Positions 25,147 to 35,349 are shown, counted from the stretch's first letter. The stretch: 64,000 nt of DNA from Pseudomonas sp. RIT409 (GCF_003052515.2 NZ_QARE02000008.1:1-64000); one strand, 5' to 3'. Numbers and translations are program-made. Notes: generated by a model not told the origin, from the sequence alone.

Positions 25147-26021
25147 TCCCCTGCGACCGCTTTCAACAACGTGTCTGCGGCGAGCTTGCCCAAGTTGTTT
25201 CCAGCCAGGGGGCTGTCGCCGGTCAATAGTTTGCGGTCTTTAAGGGTGGCCCCGGAGATGTCCTGATTGACGATCTCAACCCCAAGCGCCTGCAGCCGCT
25301 CGCCGAACTTCCAGGTCAGATGCCCAGGCATGTAGCCGATATCCGGTGTTTTTGCGTCCAGCGCATCGGGGAAAGCGCAAATCCTGTAGCCACTGAACGG
25401 GTAGGAATCCTTCGATTCGCCGAGGCCCGCCGCCAGCAGCGCCGCCGGACCATGGCACAGCGAAATCACGAATTTGTCATGGGCCACCGCCCACTGCAGA
25501 ACGGACTTCACATCCTCACTGGCGGGCAACCCAATCAGCGCACCGTGACCGCCAGGGATGAACACGCCGATGTAATCCGAATCGTCGCCCAAGGCCGTCT
25601 GGATCACATCCGCCAGTTTCAACGGCGTTCTGAACTGGGCGCTGTATCGGGTGTAGAAATCCTTGACCTCAGTGTCTTCGGAGGGCATGGCCCAATACTC
25701 GAACTTCACCGGATTGCCAGACAGCGTCGCCACGTCGAACGCGAAGCCCGCTTTATCGAGGTGGTACATCGGAAGCAAGGTTTCGACCGGGTGGTTACCC
25801 GTGGAAAACAGTGTCCCGTTGTCTGTCGGCAGGTAACGCTCGTCAGCACCGATGAGCAAGATCTTCCACCGGCCACCCGCATACGGGGTAGCGTAGTTGG
25901 CGTCAGCGAGATCGGACTTCGGCGATGTGAACTGGCTCAGCGAATAGGGCGAAGGGAAAAAGGCATTGTGTTCTGCGCGGTCCGGGGTCGGCCGTTTGTC
26001 ATCGCTTGGAGGGGTGACCAT
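25143..26021 (-). CDS. hchA: HchA/Hsp31-type glyoxalase III and protein chaperone/deglycase
   Basis: The 292-residue protein is a DJ-1/PfpI-superfamily Hsp31. The catalytic Cys189-His190 lie in the nucleophile elbow [10 protein letters not shown], and Glu80 (in [11 protein letters not shown]) matches the family glutamate. The [11 protein letters not shown] and [15 protein letters not shown] blocks are characteristic of Hsp31. The family converts methylglyoxal to lactate without glutathione and protects proteins under stress. The start has GGAG six bases upstream. It is followed, with overlap, by the LuxR-type gene, which may autoregulate the pair. Confidence 0.92.
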   Translation of the reverse strand: MVTPPSDDKRPTPDRAEHNAFFPSPYSLSQFTSPKSDLADANYATPYAGGRWKILLIGADERYLPTDNGTLFSTGNHPVETLLPMYHLDKAGFAFDVATLSGNPVKFEYWAMPSEDTEVKDFYTRYSAQFRTPLKLADVIQTALGDDSDYIGVFIPGGHGALIGLPASEDVKSVLQWAVAHDKFVISLCHGPAALLAAGLGESKDSYPFSGYRICAFPDALDAKTPDIGYMPGHLTWKFGERLQALGVEIVNQDISGATLKDRKLLTGDSPLAGNNLGKLAADTLLKAVAGE

Positions 26022-26141
26022 GTGCTTCTCCTTCGAAGTTCAGGGGGGACGAAACCATGCTAGTCCCGCGATCCTGGCCTCGCAATGAGGGTTATCCCCC
26101 AATCCCTGCACCTTCCACTGCGTACCGGCAGCAAGAGAAAA

Positions 26142-27968
26142 TCAAAGGTTATCGAGCAAACACTCGCCCGCGCGCTGTCGTTGCGGGGCCAGACCGCACT
26201 GCCCCGCGTTCCACCAGGCAAGAAGGTCAGTCGGGGACAAGGGCTTGGCGAAATGGTAACCCTGGCCTTGCTGACAGCCCCAACCCCGCAGAAGGTGGTA
26301 GTGCAGCTCGGTCTCCACCCCTTCAGCCACCACCGTCAGGCTCAACTCCCGCACCAGGCTGATCAGCCCTCGGATGATGTGCCACTCGCTGTTACCTGGC
26401 TGCAGATCCGCCAGCAGCGAGCGGTCCAGTTTGACGCTGGTCGCGGGAATCTGCCGCAGGTACGCCCAGTTGCTGTAGCCGCTGCCAAAATCATCGATGC
26501 CGATGGCCACGCCGAGATCGCGGAATCGCTGCAATTGCGCGCGGACGGCCTGGAAATCGGTCACCAGTACACTTTCAGTGAACTCCAGTTCGATGAAACG
26601 AGGTGCCACGTCGAATGCCTGGAGCGCTTCGACCAATAGATCGAACAGACGCCCATCGGTCAGGTCCAGCGCCGAAACGTTGAGCGATGCCGTCATTTCA
26701 ATGCCTTGAGCCCGCCATGCGGCCAATTGCTCACAGACCCGCCGCATGACCCAGCGGGTGATATGACGAATCGACGCCGTGGATTCAGCCAGCGGAATGA
26801 ATTCAGCGGGGCTGACTTCACCCAACGTGGGATGCGTCCATCGCAGAAGTGCCTCGACGGCGACGCATCGGCCACTGGCCAGGTCGATGCGCGGCTGGTA
26901 CACCAACCTGAACTGATCGGGAGAAACGAGCGCTGCTTCAATGGCGTTGAGCAGGGCTGTGCTGCGGCGCAGACCGGCGTCGATCAACGGGTCGTAATTG
27001 AGCCAGCGCTGTTCGCTGCGTCGTGCCGCGTCGGTGACACTGGCCATCAGCCGCAGGATATCCGTCGTCCCGTCTATTTCACGCTCAAGCTCCAGTACGC
27101 TGATGCCCACGTCCGAAAAGATCGGGATGTTTCCGCTATACAGTGGGCACGCGAAGGCCTGGACCAAGTCGGCGCTCAACCGGGAAATAGACAATGCCGG
27201 GGATCCCTCGAGCAATGCGACAAAGCCCAGCGTACCGGAGCGGTACAGCCGCGCGCCCTCGGGCAATAGCTGAACCAGCAGCTCTTTGACCGCCAGCATG
27301 AAGCGGGTGAAAAACTCGCCACCCAGCGCCTTGGCCAGGCTGTCCATCCCGGACGCGGAAAGCGGCTCGATCATCATGGCGATGCGGTCGGCCTGGCCGA
27401 ATGTGTCCTTGATGTCGGATTCGAAACGTTGCCGATTGGGTAAACCCGTCACCGCGTCGATGTAGTGGGCGCGGTGAATGGATTCCAGTCTCGCAACCAC
27501 GACACTGGCCGCGTTGCGCAACAAGGTTCGCCCTTGCTCGTCCATCGGAGGGTGAGCCTGATGGTCAATGACGCACAACCTGCCCAGAGTCTGACCCGAC
27601 TTGACTCTCAGCGGAGCGCCGGCGTAGTACCGAATGTAGGGAGCGCCTGTCACCAACGGATTGAGCGCAAAACGAGGGTCTTGGGTGGGGTCGCATATTT
27701 CCAGCACCGCTTCTTCGCCCAGGCCATGGGCGCAAAAGGACACTTCGCGGGAGGTCCGTTCAGCCTCCATGCCGACTCGCGCTTTGAACACCTGGTAGTC
27801 ACGCTCGATGATACTGACCAGAGAGGTGGGCACCCCGAAGTGCTCGGCGACCATCGTCACGATGCCGTTGAGCACCGGGTCTGAACCGCTTTGCAAGTCG
27901 GCCGTCAAACGGTCCACATCGACCAGCCGCACGCGTTCTTGTTCGGACGAAAGGTTCCACTGGGTCAT
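26142..27968 (-). CDS. GAF-(degenerate GGDEF)-EAL cyclic-di-GMP phosphodiesterase
   Basis: The 608-residue soluble protein has a GAF domain (about 30-165; SLVSIIERDYQVFKARVG, SFCAHGL, YYAGAPLRVKSGQTLGRLCVID), a GGDEF-like domain starting DAVTGLPNRQRFE whose active site is replaced by SGTLGF, so it is not expected to make cyclic-di-GMP, and a complete EAL domain (VEALLRW, LEFTESVL, DDFGSGYSN, KLDRSL, VVAEGVET). It should hydrolyse cyclic-di-GMP in response to a small-molecule or redox signal bound by GAF. It is divergent from the hybrid kinase at 28164. No strong ribosome-binding site precedes the ATG. Confidence 0.9.
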   Translation of the reverse strand: MTQWNLSSEQERVRLVDVDRLTADLQSGSDPVLNGIVTMVAEHFGVPTSLVSIIERDYQVFKARVGMEAERTSREVSFCAHGLGEEAVLEICDPTQDPRFALNPLVTGAPYIRYYAGAPLRVKSGQTLGRLCVIDHQAHPPMDEQGRTLLRNAASVVVARLESIHRAHYIDAVTGLPNRQRFESDIKDTFGQADRIAMMIEPLSASGMDSLAKALGGEFFTRFMLAVKELLVQLLPEGARLYRSGTLGFVALLEGSPALSISRLSADLVQAFACPLYSGNIPIFSDVGISVLELEREIDGTTDILRLMASVTDAARRSEQRWLNYDPLIDAGLRRSTALLNAIEAALVSPDQFRLVYQPRIDLASGRCVAVEALLRWTHPTLGEVSPAEFIPLAESTASIRHITRWVMRRVCEQLAAWRAQGIEMTASLNVSALDLTDGRLFDLLVEALQAFDVAPRFIELEFTESVLVTDFQAVRAQLQRFRDLGVAIGIDDFGSGYSNWAYLRQIPATSVKLDRSLLADLQPGNSEWHIIRGLISLVRELSLTVVAEGVETELHYHLLRGWGCQQGQGYHFAKPLSPTDLLAWWNAGQCGLAPQRQRAGECLLDNL

Positions 27969-28163
27969 GAGGGTGACTACTATGCGACGACGGCTGGAAA
28001 CACCGGACTTAGGGGTTCAGTTGAAGCGTGAGCTTACCGTTACACGCCCTTTCATACAATCGCACTTTGCCATCATCGGGTTAGCGAAAAGCTATCGCCC
28101 AGGGTGGTTGGGCCGCTTAAAGCTGAGGGTTGCTCTGCCGCTAAACGTCAAGGGTTGCACAGC

Positions 28164-30140
28164 GTGGCGCCAGCGACCGGCAGCGATCTCGCTTCCGAAC
28201 TTTCCGACCCGGCCCCAACGGAGCCCCATTTGATCAGTATTCTCTCGCGGACCCCGGACGTGGTGCGCCGACTGGCTCGGTCCCAGCCCAACACACTGGT
28301 ACGCTACGCGGGTACCGTTCTGGTCATCATGCTGTGTGCCGCATTACGCGTTCAGCTTCCCTTCACCGCCCTGCCGTACTTGTTTTTCATCCCTGGCCTG
28401 ATGTTCATCGGCTTCTGCTTCGGCGTTGGGCCGTCCACCCTGGGCTGCGTGCTGGCTGTCCTGACGGCGCACTACTTCTTCATTGGTGAAATCGGCTTCA
28501 ACGATGGCTGGACCGCCTGGCTCAGCAGCGCAAGCTTTGCCTTGGTCACCCTCGTCATGGCGGTGGTGTGCGCATTGTTCCGAAAGACGTTGAATGCCCT
28601 TTCCGATGTCAACGACCGCCTGGAACACGAGGTCGAACGCCGCACGCTGGAGCGAGATGGCATCTGGAACGTCTCCCCCGACCTGATCTGTACCCTTTCC
28701 GATACGGGCACTGTGGTGGCGATGAATCCCGCCTGGCAAACCGAAACGGGGCACACCCACCAGGCGCTCAAGGGCGGGGCCTTTTTCAGCTTCATTTCCC
28801 CGTCGCAACTGTCCGATGCGCTGCGCGACCTGAGCAGCGGGCCGATTGCAGAACTCGATACCCAAGGCGTGCGCGCCAATGGTCAACCCTTGCACTTGAA
28901 CTGGCGCATTGCGCGCCGCCAAGGCTTGTACTTCGCGGTTGCAAGGGACATCACCCTCTACAAAGAGCGGCAGGAAGCACTCGATCAAGTCCGCTCGCAA
29001 TTGCAGCAAAGCCAGAAGATGGAAGCGGTCGGCCAACTGACCGGCGGCTTGGCCCACGATTTCAACAACCTGCTGACGGTCATCACGGGCAGCCTCGACA
29101 TGCTGGAGCAGCTTATCGCTCAGGAGGGCCGAAAGGATCTGACTCGCTACGTCGGGCTGGCCCGCAATGCGTCCGGCCGCGCGGCCTCGCTGACGCACCG
29201 ATTGCTGGCCTACGCCCGGCGTCAACCACTCGCCAGTTCCGTCGTGGACCTGGGGTTGCTGGTTCACGACATGGAAGAACTTATCAGCAGGACCCTCACG
29301 CCGCGCATCGAGCTTACCCTGCTGACGCCGGAAGAGGCCGTGCTGTGCTATTGCGACGCTCACCAACTGGAAAACGCGATCGTGAACCTGTGCATCAACG
29401 CACGGGACGCCATGCCTCAGGGGGGACGGTTGCAGATCGAAATCAGCCGGACTCTTCAGGAAGATGCTGCAAACCCGGAGACTGGGCCATTTGCGCGGGT
29501 GCGGGTATCGGATACCGGTACGGGCATGCCCCAAAGTGTGCTCGAGCGCGCCTTCGACCCCTTCTTCACCACCAAACCTCTAGGCTCAGGCACTGGCCTG
29601 GGCCTGTCGATGGTGTATGGCTTTGCCCAGCAGTCTGCTGGAGGTGCCCGAATCGAATCGGTGATGGGTGAAGGTACGACCGTCAGTCTTCTGCTGCCGC
29701 TGCATGATGGCCCCGCCACCCCCAGTGGGGTCGGTCCGGCCACCTTTGACCCAGACGATGGGCAGGCCAATGACGCCGCTTTGCTCATCGTCGACGATGA
29801 GGTCGCCATCCGCGATCTGGTGGGCGAGTCCCTGGAAGGCATCGGTTATCGGGTCACCAAGGTCGGGACCGCCGCGCAAGCGTTGCGAGCGCTGGAAAGC
29901 GAGCCACAGACCCGCCTGCTCATTACGGACGTCGGACTGCCCGGCAGCATGAGTGGCGATGAGCTGGCCGTGGCCGCATTGGCGTTGCGGCCCTCGCTCA
30001 AGGTCCTGTTCATTTCCGGCTTCGTGGAAAATGTCATCCCCGCGATCGCCCTGAAAAGCGGCCAGACCGAACTGCTGCTGAAGCCGTTCGCGGTGAATGA
30101 GCTGAACGCAACGGTTCATCGCCTGCTCGCCCCGCGCTGA
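28164..30140 (+). CDS. Hybrid sensor histidine kinase (membrane region, PAS, HisKA, HATPase, receiver)
   Basis: The protein has an N-terminal membrane region with about four helices (DUF4118-like; LVRYAGTVLVIMLCAALRV, PYLFFIPGLMFIGFCFGVGPS), a coiled-coil, a PAS domain, HisKA with His in GGLAHDFNNLL, the ATPase N-box (NAIVNLCINARDAM), G1 (DTGTGM), F (FDPFFTT) and G2 (GTGLGLS) boxes, and a C-terminal receiver domain (LIVDDEVAIRD, phospho-acceptor Asp in LLITDVGLPG). The conserved HDFNNLL places it with PAS hybrid kinases lacking a cognate regulator nearby. I chose GTG at 28164 (658 aa), preceded by AAGGG nine bases upstream; ATG at 28104 is an alternative. No partner response regulator is adjacent. 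Confidence 0.88.
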   Translation: MAPATGSDLASELSDPAPTEPHLISILSRTPDVVRRLARSQPNTLVRYAGTVLVIMLCAALRVQLPFTALPYLFFIPGLMFIGFCFGVGPSTLGCVLAVLTAHYFFIGEIGFNDGWTAWLSSASFALVTLVMAVVCALFRKTLNALSDVNDRLEHEVERRTLERDGIWNVSPDLICTLSDTGTVVAMNPAWQTETGHTHQALKGGAFFSFISPSQLSDALRDLSSGPIAELDTQGVRANGQPLHLNWRIARRQGLYFAVARDITLYKERQEALDQVRSQLQQSQKMEAVGQLTGGLAHDFNNLLTVITGSLDMLEQLIAQEGRKDLTRYVGLARNASGRAASLTHRLLAYARRQPLASSVVDLGLLVHDMEELISRTLTPRIELTLLTPEEAVLCYCDAHQLENAIVNLCINARDAMPQGGRLQIEISRTLQEDAANPETGPFARVRVSDTGTGMPQSVLERAFDPFFTTKPLGSGTGLGLSMVYGFAQQSAGGARIESVMGEGTTVSLLLPLHDGPATPSGVGPATFDPDDGQANDAALLIVDDEVAIRDLVGESLEGIGYRVTKVGTAAQALRALESEPQTRLLITDVGLPGSMSGDELAVAALALRPSLKVLFISGFVENVIPAIALKSGQTELLLKPFAVNELNATVHRLLAPR

Positions 30141-30256
30141 GCGGGCTGGGTACCGCAGAAGTCCGCCCATCGAAACCACAGGCCGACGTGGCGCCGGGCT
30201 CGAATGCCCATGCGATGACCTCCGAGCCACCCGACGCCAACGCTTGATGAAGCAGG

Positions 30257-31570
30257 TTAGCTCACTTGATTGGCAAACCTGCCGACTGCATCGACCACCC
30301 GCTTGGCGCCGTCCTGAATCTCCACGATGACCTGCCCTGCCTGGGTGGCAAGGTCCAGGCCCTGCTCCGCCTGAGACTTGCTGTTTGCCATCTCGGCCAC
30401 GGTCTCATCCACCAGTTTCTGGTTCTGCAAGACCACCGATGCGATTTCTTCGGTCGCGGTACTGGTGCGCCCCGCCAGTTGCCGTACCTCGTCCGCCACG
30501 ACCGCGAACCCCCGTCCTTGCTCACCTGCACGCGCCGCTTCGATGGCAGCATTCAATGCCAGCAAGTTGGTTTGTTGGGCAATGCTGCTGATCGTTTGAA
30601 TGATCGAACTGATGAGCAACGATTGTTTGCCCAGCGCTTCGACCCCGCCCGAGGCGGCCTGCATGTCCGACGCGATTTTTCGCATGGTGTGCATCGTATC
30701 GTTGACCACCACGGCTCCCCGCTGAGCGCTGACATCGGTCTGCCGGGAAATTTCGAAGGCGGTCTGGGCTGCCCCGCTGACCTCCTGCTCACGGGCGATC
30801 TGGTCCGACACCACGGTCGCGAACTTCACGACCTTGCACAACGTGCCTTCCGTGTCATAGACCGGGTTATAGGTCGCCTCCAGCCACACGGTCTGCCCGC
30901 GGCTGTCGACGCGTTCGAACCGGCCACCGACGAACTCGCCCTTGTTCAGCTTCAGCCAGAAATCCTTGTACGACTGGGACGACGTCTCCTGCGGCTTGCA
31001 GAACATACGGTGGTGATTGCCTTTGACCTGCCCCAGGTTGTAACCCATGGCTTGAAGGAACTGATCGTTCGCCGCCAGCACCTGCCCTGAGAGGTCGAAT
31101 TCGATCACGGCCGTCGAGCGGAGCAGCGCCGCGATGAAAGAGCTGTTCTCCGATGCCTTTTCAACGCGGGCAGTGATGTCCGTCGCATAACCGGTCACAT
31201 GACGCAATTGGCCGGCCGCGTCCGTGATGGGCTGCCAGTGGGCATGCAGCCACATCAGCGAACCGTCAGCATGCAAATACCGGTAGTCGTCGCTGATGGA
31301 CGTGCCCGCGGCGACTGCCGCTCGGAAATTATGAAAACACGGCAGCTTGGACACGTACTGCGGAACGATGTCAGCCATGGCACGCCCTATCAACTGATCC
31401 GGCTTGTAGCCCAACGTGGTCGCAAATCTGTCGTTGCAGGCGATGATATGAAACGCCGAGTCAAGGGTCAGCGTCAGCATTTCACGGTTCAGGCCATCGC
31501 GCAGTTGGCGCAGCTCCGACAGTTCGGTGGCCTGTGCGTGAAGCTGCTGCTTGATTTTTGTGTTGAACAT
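30257..31570 (-). CDS. Soluble PAS-PAS methyl-accepting chemotaxis protein (BdlA-like architecture)
   Basis: The 437-residue protein lacks membrane segments. It has a short coiled N-terminus, two PAS domains (about 30-140 and 150-265; each begins with the xFhIIAxNDRF / [12 protein letters not shown] pattern, with PAC-like GYATDIT and VKFATVVSD ends) and a C-terminal MCP signalling domain with the hairpin tip [35 protein letters not shown]. This is the layout of Pseudomonas aeruginosa BdlA, a cytoplasmic receptor for biofilm dispersion, and of Aer-type energy sensors. Which of these it resembles functionally cannot be settled here. It stands alone. Confidence 0.88.
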   Translation of the reverse strand: MFNTKIKQQLHAQATELSELRQLRDGLNREMLTLTLDSAFHIIACNDRFATTLGYKPDQLIGRAMADIVPQYVSKLPCFHNFRAAVAAGTSISDDYRYLHADGSLMWLHAHWQPITDAAGQLRHVTGYATDITARVEKASENSSFIAALLRSTAVIEFDLSGQVLAANDQFLQAMGYNLGQVKGNHHRMFCKPQETSSQSYKDFWLKLNKGEFVGGRFERVDSRGQTVWLEATYNPVYDTEGTLCKVVKFATVVSDQIAREQEVSGAAQTAFEISRQTDVSAQRGAVVVNDTMHTMRKIASDMQAASGGVEALGKQSLLISSIIQTISSIAQQTNLLALNAAIEAARAGEQGRGFAVVADEVRQLAGRTSTATEEIASVVLQNQKLVDETVAEMANSKSQAEQGLDLATQAGQVIVEIQDGAKRVVDAVGRFANQVS

Positions 31571-31801
31571 GGGAAGCCGTCTCAGGGGTCAGTCTCAGGC
31601 TATCGGCGTGTCAGGCCGCAAATTGAGGGCTGTTCGACGGGCAGTACTGGGTATGCAGCGTTGATCGGATGATCGGCTCAAGCCGCGTCCGCGGGCGGCA
31701 TCGCACGCACAGCGGACCTCGCTCATCCAGACATCACGAGCGCAAGGCGGCGATTCAAGCGCGCCGCCGGGCGGGTCATCCTCCGGGATTCTCTGGCAGC
31801 G

Positions 31802-32614
31802 CTACGCCCTTTTCATCCCTGGCACTTCCATATTGATCTTGCGCCAGAACGCCTCAGCGAAGCTGTAGACCGAAAAGGCGATGAGCCCCAGCGCCATCAC
31901 GATCAGAATCAGCCAGCCGGCGGGGAGGTTCTGCAAGGCGTCGAGGGCTTCCTTCATCCCAGGCGGGTCCACGGCTTGGTAAGCGGAGCCGCTGACGGCC
32001 AAGAGCACGGCGATTTCGATGAAAACCGCGCCACGGGCGATCAGCCCGACCCTGGAAACCGGACGCACGTACCGCATCACGTCTTCGTCGGCCTCGAAAT
32101 ACTTCTCGAATGACGCCTTCCAGCCCTTGATGATGTGCGCGACGCCGACACCGAACGGGACGAGCGCGATCAGGTAGACCAGCAGATTCGAATGTTTCCA
32201 GGACAGCAGATGTGCCAGCCAGTCTTTGGTTTGCCCGCCGGAATCGTCCGAGCTTCCAATGCCGCTCAAGAGCAGGCCTAGCGCAAAAAAGGCCAGTGCC
32301 CCGTTGACCAGGCCACCGGCCAGTAAACCGGCGCGGATGATCAACCCTTTGAAGTCCTTGCCGTGATGGTCGACATCACGCGTTGCCTGCAAGACACGCC
32401 ACCCGGCAAACGCGAGCAAGCCTGCGACCACGAGCCCGACCAGAAAGTAGCCAAACGGCTGACCTAGCAGGGCTTCCAGGCTTTTGTGACTGTCTTTGGG
32501 CTTCGTCGAATCCTGTGCCGCCAACAGCGCGAAGATGCCGATGATCAGGTACAGCACGCCCCGAGCGGCGTACCCTCCCCGTGCTAGAACAATCAGGCTT
32601 TGGTGCGGTGACAT
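31802..32614 (-). CDS. DUF1206 family membrane protein
   Basis: The 270-residue protein has about six membrane helices arranged in three similar pairs, each opening with an ARxGYxARGVLYLIIG- or RxGLxARGxVF-like segment (ARGGYAARGVLYLIIG; IRAGLLAGGLVNGALAFFAL; SRVGLIARGAVFIEIAV), the DUF1206 pattern. Function is unknown; the family is common in membrane-stress contexts but without established activity. A GGGAAAG site lies upstream of the ATG. Confidence 0.85.
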   Translation of the reverse strand: MSPHQSLIVLARGGYAARGVLYLIIGIFALLAAQDSTKPKDSHKSLEALLGQPFGYFLVGLVVAGLLAFAGWRVLQATRDVDHHGKDFKGLIIRAGLLAGGLVNGALAFFALGLLLSGIGSSDDSGGQTKDWLAHLLSWKHSNLLVYLIALVPFGVGVAHIIKGWKASFEKYFEADEDVMRYVRPVSRVGLIARGAVFIEIAVLLAVSGSAYQAVDPPGMKEALDALQNLPAGWLILIVMALGLIAFSVYSFAEAFWRKINMEVPGMKRA

Positions 32615-32715
32615 TGGCTGCTTTCCCGTAAGTGATAGAGGAACAGACTCGTCTGGGATGCAGGGGTTCTATCCGTGAGGCCGCGCCCAGCATGCGCGTT
32701 GCAACGCGCGGGGCG

Positions 32716-33582
32716 CTAGTGACAAGCGAGCTCGAACGCCTGTTCGATGGTGTTGAGCAATGCATTCTCTGAATCCTGTTTGCGGCGCACCATCGACAAC
32801 TGACGCGTCGGCGCCGAAGGGCCGAACGAGACCTCCCGCACGGCATGAGCAACCAGATGCTCCTTGCGCAGACGCGGCAGCACCGAAACGCCCAGCCCCA
32901 TACCCACCATCGCGATGATGGCGTCCGCACTGGGCACATCGAGCAGGGCCTCGCAGTGGGGGATGAGGTGGTCAACGAACCGGGCGGCCATTCTGCCGAC
33001 CACCAGCTTGCGATCCAGACGAATCCACGGATACCGCTTCAGGTACTCCGCAGGCGCGTGACTTTCCAGTTGCGCGGGCACCACCAGCACCATGGGCTCA
33101 CACAGTAGATCCTTCCAATGCAGGCGTGCAGATCCGCCCCCCGGCGGTCGGACGAGAATGGCGGCGTCCAAGCGATCCGCCTTCAACGATGAAAGCATTT
33201 CCGGGGTATTGGCACGCTCCAATTGCAGGGTCAGGCCGGGTGCCCGTTTTTGCAGTTCCGCGACGGCTCTGGGCAACAGGGTGGTCTGGACCGAACCCGT
33301 GACGCCCAGCCTCACTCTGCCCGACATCGAGGGGTAGCGCTGGGCACGCAGGTTGTCGAGATCGGCGAGCGTGCGCGCCACGGTGTTGACCAGCAGTGAG
33401 GCGAATCGCGTCGGACGCACGCTGCGGCCGGACCGGTCAAACAGCGACTGGCCGAAATACGCCTCTAGCTGCTTGATCTGCAGGCTGACGGCGCTGGGTG
33501 AGAGGTTCACCGCCTCTGCGGCGGCCGCGAAGGACCCTCGTTCAAGCGTCGCCTGCAGCGTTACCAGGGCCTCGATTTTCAT
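32716..33582 (-). CDS. LysR-family regulator, divergent to 2-hydroxyacid dehydrogenase
   Basis: The 288-residue protein begins MKIEALVTLQATLERGSFAAAAEAVNLSPSAVSLQIKQLE, a LysR winged helix-turn-helix, and has a LysR effector-binding domain (SGRVRLGVTGSVQTTLLPRAVAEL start). ATG at 33582 has GAGGA seven bases upstream; a longer open frame exists but lacks this. It is divergent from the FMN enzyme gene at 33684 with a palindrome in between, and is its probable regulator. Confidence 0.87.
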   Translation of the reverse strand: MKIEALVTLQATLERGSFAAAAEAVNLSPSAVSLQIKQLEAYFGQSLFDRSGRSVRPTRFASLLVNTVARTLADLDNLRAQRYPSMSGRVRLGVTGSVQTTLLPRAVAELQKRAPGLTLQLERANTPEMLSSLKADRLDAAILVRPPGGGSARLHWKDLLCEPMVLVVPAQLESHAPAEYLKRYPWIRLDRKLVVGRMAARFVDHLIPHCEALLDVPSADAIIAMVGMGLGVSVLPRLRKEHLVAHAVREVSFGPSAPTRQLSMVRRKQDSENALLNTIEQAFELACH

Positions 33583-33594
33583 GAGAAATCCTCG

Positions 33595-33612
33595 TCTTTG
33601 GATCGACAAAGA
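33595..33612. promoter_or_regulatory. Candidate LysR operator (inverted repeat)
   Basis: TCTTTG-GATCGA-CAAAGA is a perfect 6-bp-arm dyad in the 101-bp divergent promoter between the lysR gene and the FMN-dehydrogenase gene, overlapping the untranslated start of lysR, as expected of an autoregulated LysR site. Confidence 0.5.
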
Positions 33613-33683
33613 ATAACTTTTCTGGGTGGATCAGTCCCCTATGATGGCGGCGACAAGAAAGCAATGAAGGGGGGACCACTCCG

Positions 33684-34955
33684 ATGCGACTTCAAGATTA
33701 CCCGCTGGCATCCCATACCGTGCCGCATGGCAGTGCGACCTATCGGATACCCAAACGCCTCAAACCCATCCTCTCCCTGGATGACTTCGAGGTCGCGGCG
33801 CGCCGACATCTCCCCAAACCCATCTTCGCCTACGTCAGCGGTGGCGCGGAGAACGAACGCTCCCTTCGCGCCAACAGTTCCGACTTCGACGCTTACCAAT
33901 GGGTGGGGCGCGCGTTTACCGACACCTCAGCGCGGAGCCTGGAAACGTCGTTGTTCGGGCACCGCTACAGCGCGCCCTTCGGCATTGCCCCGATGGGCAT
34001 CAGCGGGCTCACCGCTTTCGAAGGGGACTTGATTCAGACACGTGCGGCTGCCGAAGCCAACCTCCCCGCCATCATGAGTGGCTCCTCGCTGATGCCCATG
34101 GAAAAGATCGTTCAAGCCAACCCGAACGCCTGGTTCCAGGCCTACGTTCCCGGCGAGGAAGAGAAGATCGTGGCGCTTCTGGATCGCGTGCGCCGGGCAG
34201 GCTTCAAGACACTGGTGGTCACTGCGGATGTGCCGGTGTCCGCCAACCGGGAAAACCTCATTCGAGCCCGATTTTCCACTCCGTTGAAACCCGATCTGCA
34301 TTTGGCCTGGCAAGGCCTCACGCATCCCCGATGGCTGATAGGCACCGCACTGCGGACCCTCCTGCAGCATGGAATGCCACATTTCGAAAACTCCGGGGTC
34401 AAGCGTGGCGCACCGATCCTGTCAGCCAACGTGATGCGCGATTTCGGCGCCCGTGATCACTTGAGCTGGAAACATTTGAACCTGATGCGAGAACAGTGGA
34501 AAGGCACCTTGGTGGTTAAAGGCATTCTTGACCCGCTCGATGCGCTCAAGGCCCGGGAAGCGGGTGCCGACGGCATCATCGTGTCCAATCATGGCGGTCG
34601 CCAACTGGATGGCAGCGTCTCCCCTATGACCGTGTTGCCTGAGATCGTCGCGGCCTGCGGCGATCACTACCCCGTCATGATCGACAGCGGCTTTCGCCGA
34701 GGCACCGACATGCTGGCCGCCCTTGCCCTTGGCGCCAAATTCGTGTTCGTGGGGCGGCCCATGAATTACGCCGGCGCGGTGGCGGGGCAACCTGGAATCA
34801 AACATGCGATAGGCATTCTGGCTACCGAGCTGTCGAGGAACATGGCCCTGCTCGGCATTTCGCGGCCAACTGAAGTCGACCGTGACCGGCTGCGGATTCG
34901 TCGGGCTGCGCTACCTGAATGCGTCCCGGGCATTCAGCTGGCAAGCAACCGCTGA
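33684..34955 (+). CDS. FMN-dependent alpha-hydroxy-acid dehydrogenase (lactate/mandelate dehydrogenase family)
   Basis: The 423-residue protein belongs to the FMN-dependent 2-hydroxyacid dehydrogenase family. Features are AYVSGGAENERSLRAN near residue 50, APFGIAPMGISGL, WFQAYVPG, the TADVPVSANRENLIR segment, LVVKGIL and the active-site SNHGGRQLDGS with its catalytic His and Arg, followed by DSGFRRGTD and GAKFVFVGRP for FMN phosphate binding. At 423 residues it is longer than typical LldD (about 380), with an N-terminal extension. It oxidises an L-2-hydroxy acid, perhaps mandelate, lactate or an analogue. AAGGGGGG lies ten bases upstream of the ATG. No carrier gene is adjacent except the remnant described next. 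Confidence 0.9.
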   Translation: MRLQDYPLASHTVPHGSATYRIPKRLKPILSLDDFEVAARRHLPKPIFAYVSGGAENERSLRANSSDFDAYQWVGRAFTDTSARSLETSLFGHRYSAPFGIAPMGISGLTAFEGDLIQTRAAAEANLPAIMSGSSLMPMEKIVQANPNAWFQAYVPGEEEKIVALLDRVRRAGFKTLVVTADVPVSANRENLIRARFSTPLKPDLHLAWQGLTHPRWLIGTALRTLLQHGMPHFENSGVKRGAPILSANVMRDFGARDHLSWKHLNLMREQWKGTLVVKGILDPLDALKAREAGADGIIVSNHGGRQLDGSVSPMTVLPEIVAACGDHYPVMIDSGFRRGTDMLAALALGAKFVFVGRPMNYAGAVAGQPGIKHAIGILATELSRNMALLGISRPTEVDRDRLRIRRAALPECVPGIQLASNR

Positions 34956-34996
34956 AGCCTCAAGCCAATCAACGCCAGACCGGCAACCCCGTTGGT

Positions 34997-35165
34997 TCAC
35001 CGCTCGATGCGCAAATAGCGCCTGCGCCAGGCATCGGAGCCAAAGATCAGCGTAATGCCGATGTGTTAAACCAGGGACAGCGAGCCGATGGTCCCGACGA
35101 TGGCCGGGTAAAACCAGCCAGGCGCCACGATCGGGCACGCGGCGGCGAAAGCGCTGGGACCCGCC
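34997..35165 (-). pseudogene. Decayed C-terminal tail of a membrane-protein gene
   Basis: On the minus strand this stretch reads as a hydrophobic tail (VAPGWFYPAIVGTIGSLSLV, stop, then HIGITLIFGSDAWRRRYLRIER, stop) with one in-frame TAA in the middle and no upstream open frame: another stop occurs 36 bp upstream in frame. Membrane-helix-like residues followed by a basic C-terminus suggest the remains of a transporter, perhaps lost from the neighbouring oxidation locus. Identification is tentative. Confidence 0.35.
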
Positions 35166-35349
35166 CCGCTCCCGCGATCGCCTGTCACCCTCCATCGCAA
35201 TCATGGCGCCTCAGCGATGACCAGCGATCACCGATGACGTCGAGCGATCGGGCGACCGAGTATTCGCGTTTGCCCGGCATAGGCGCTTCGGGCCAGTTCT
35301 TCTGGAAACGGGCCCGCCCCGTGACAAGCGTGAACGCCGGGCCAATGGA

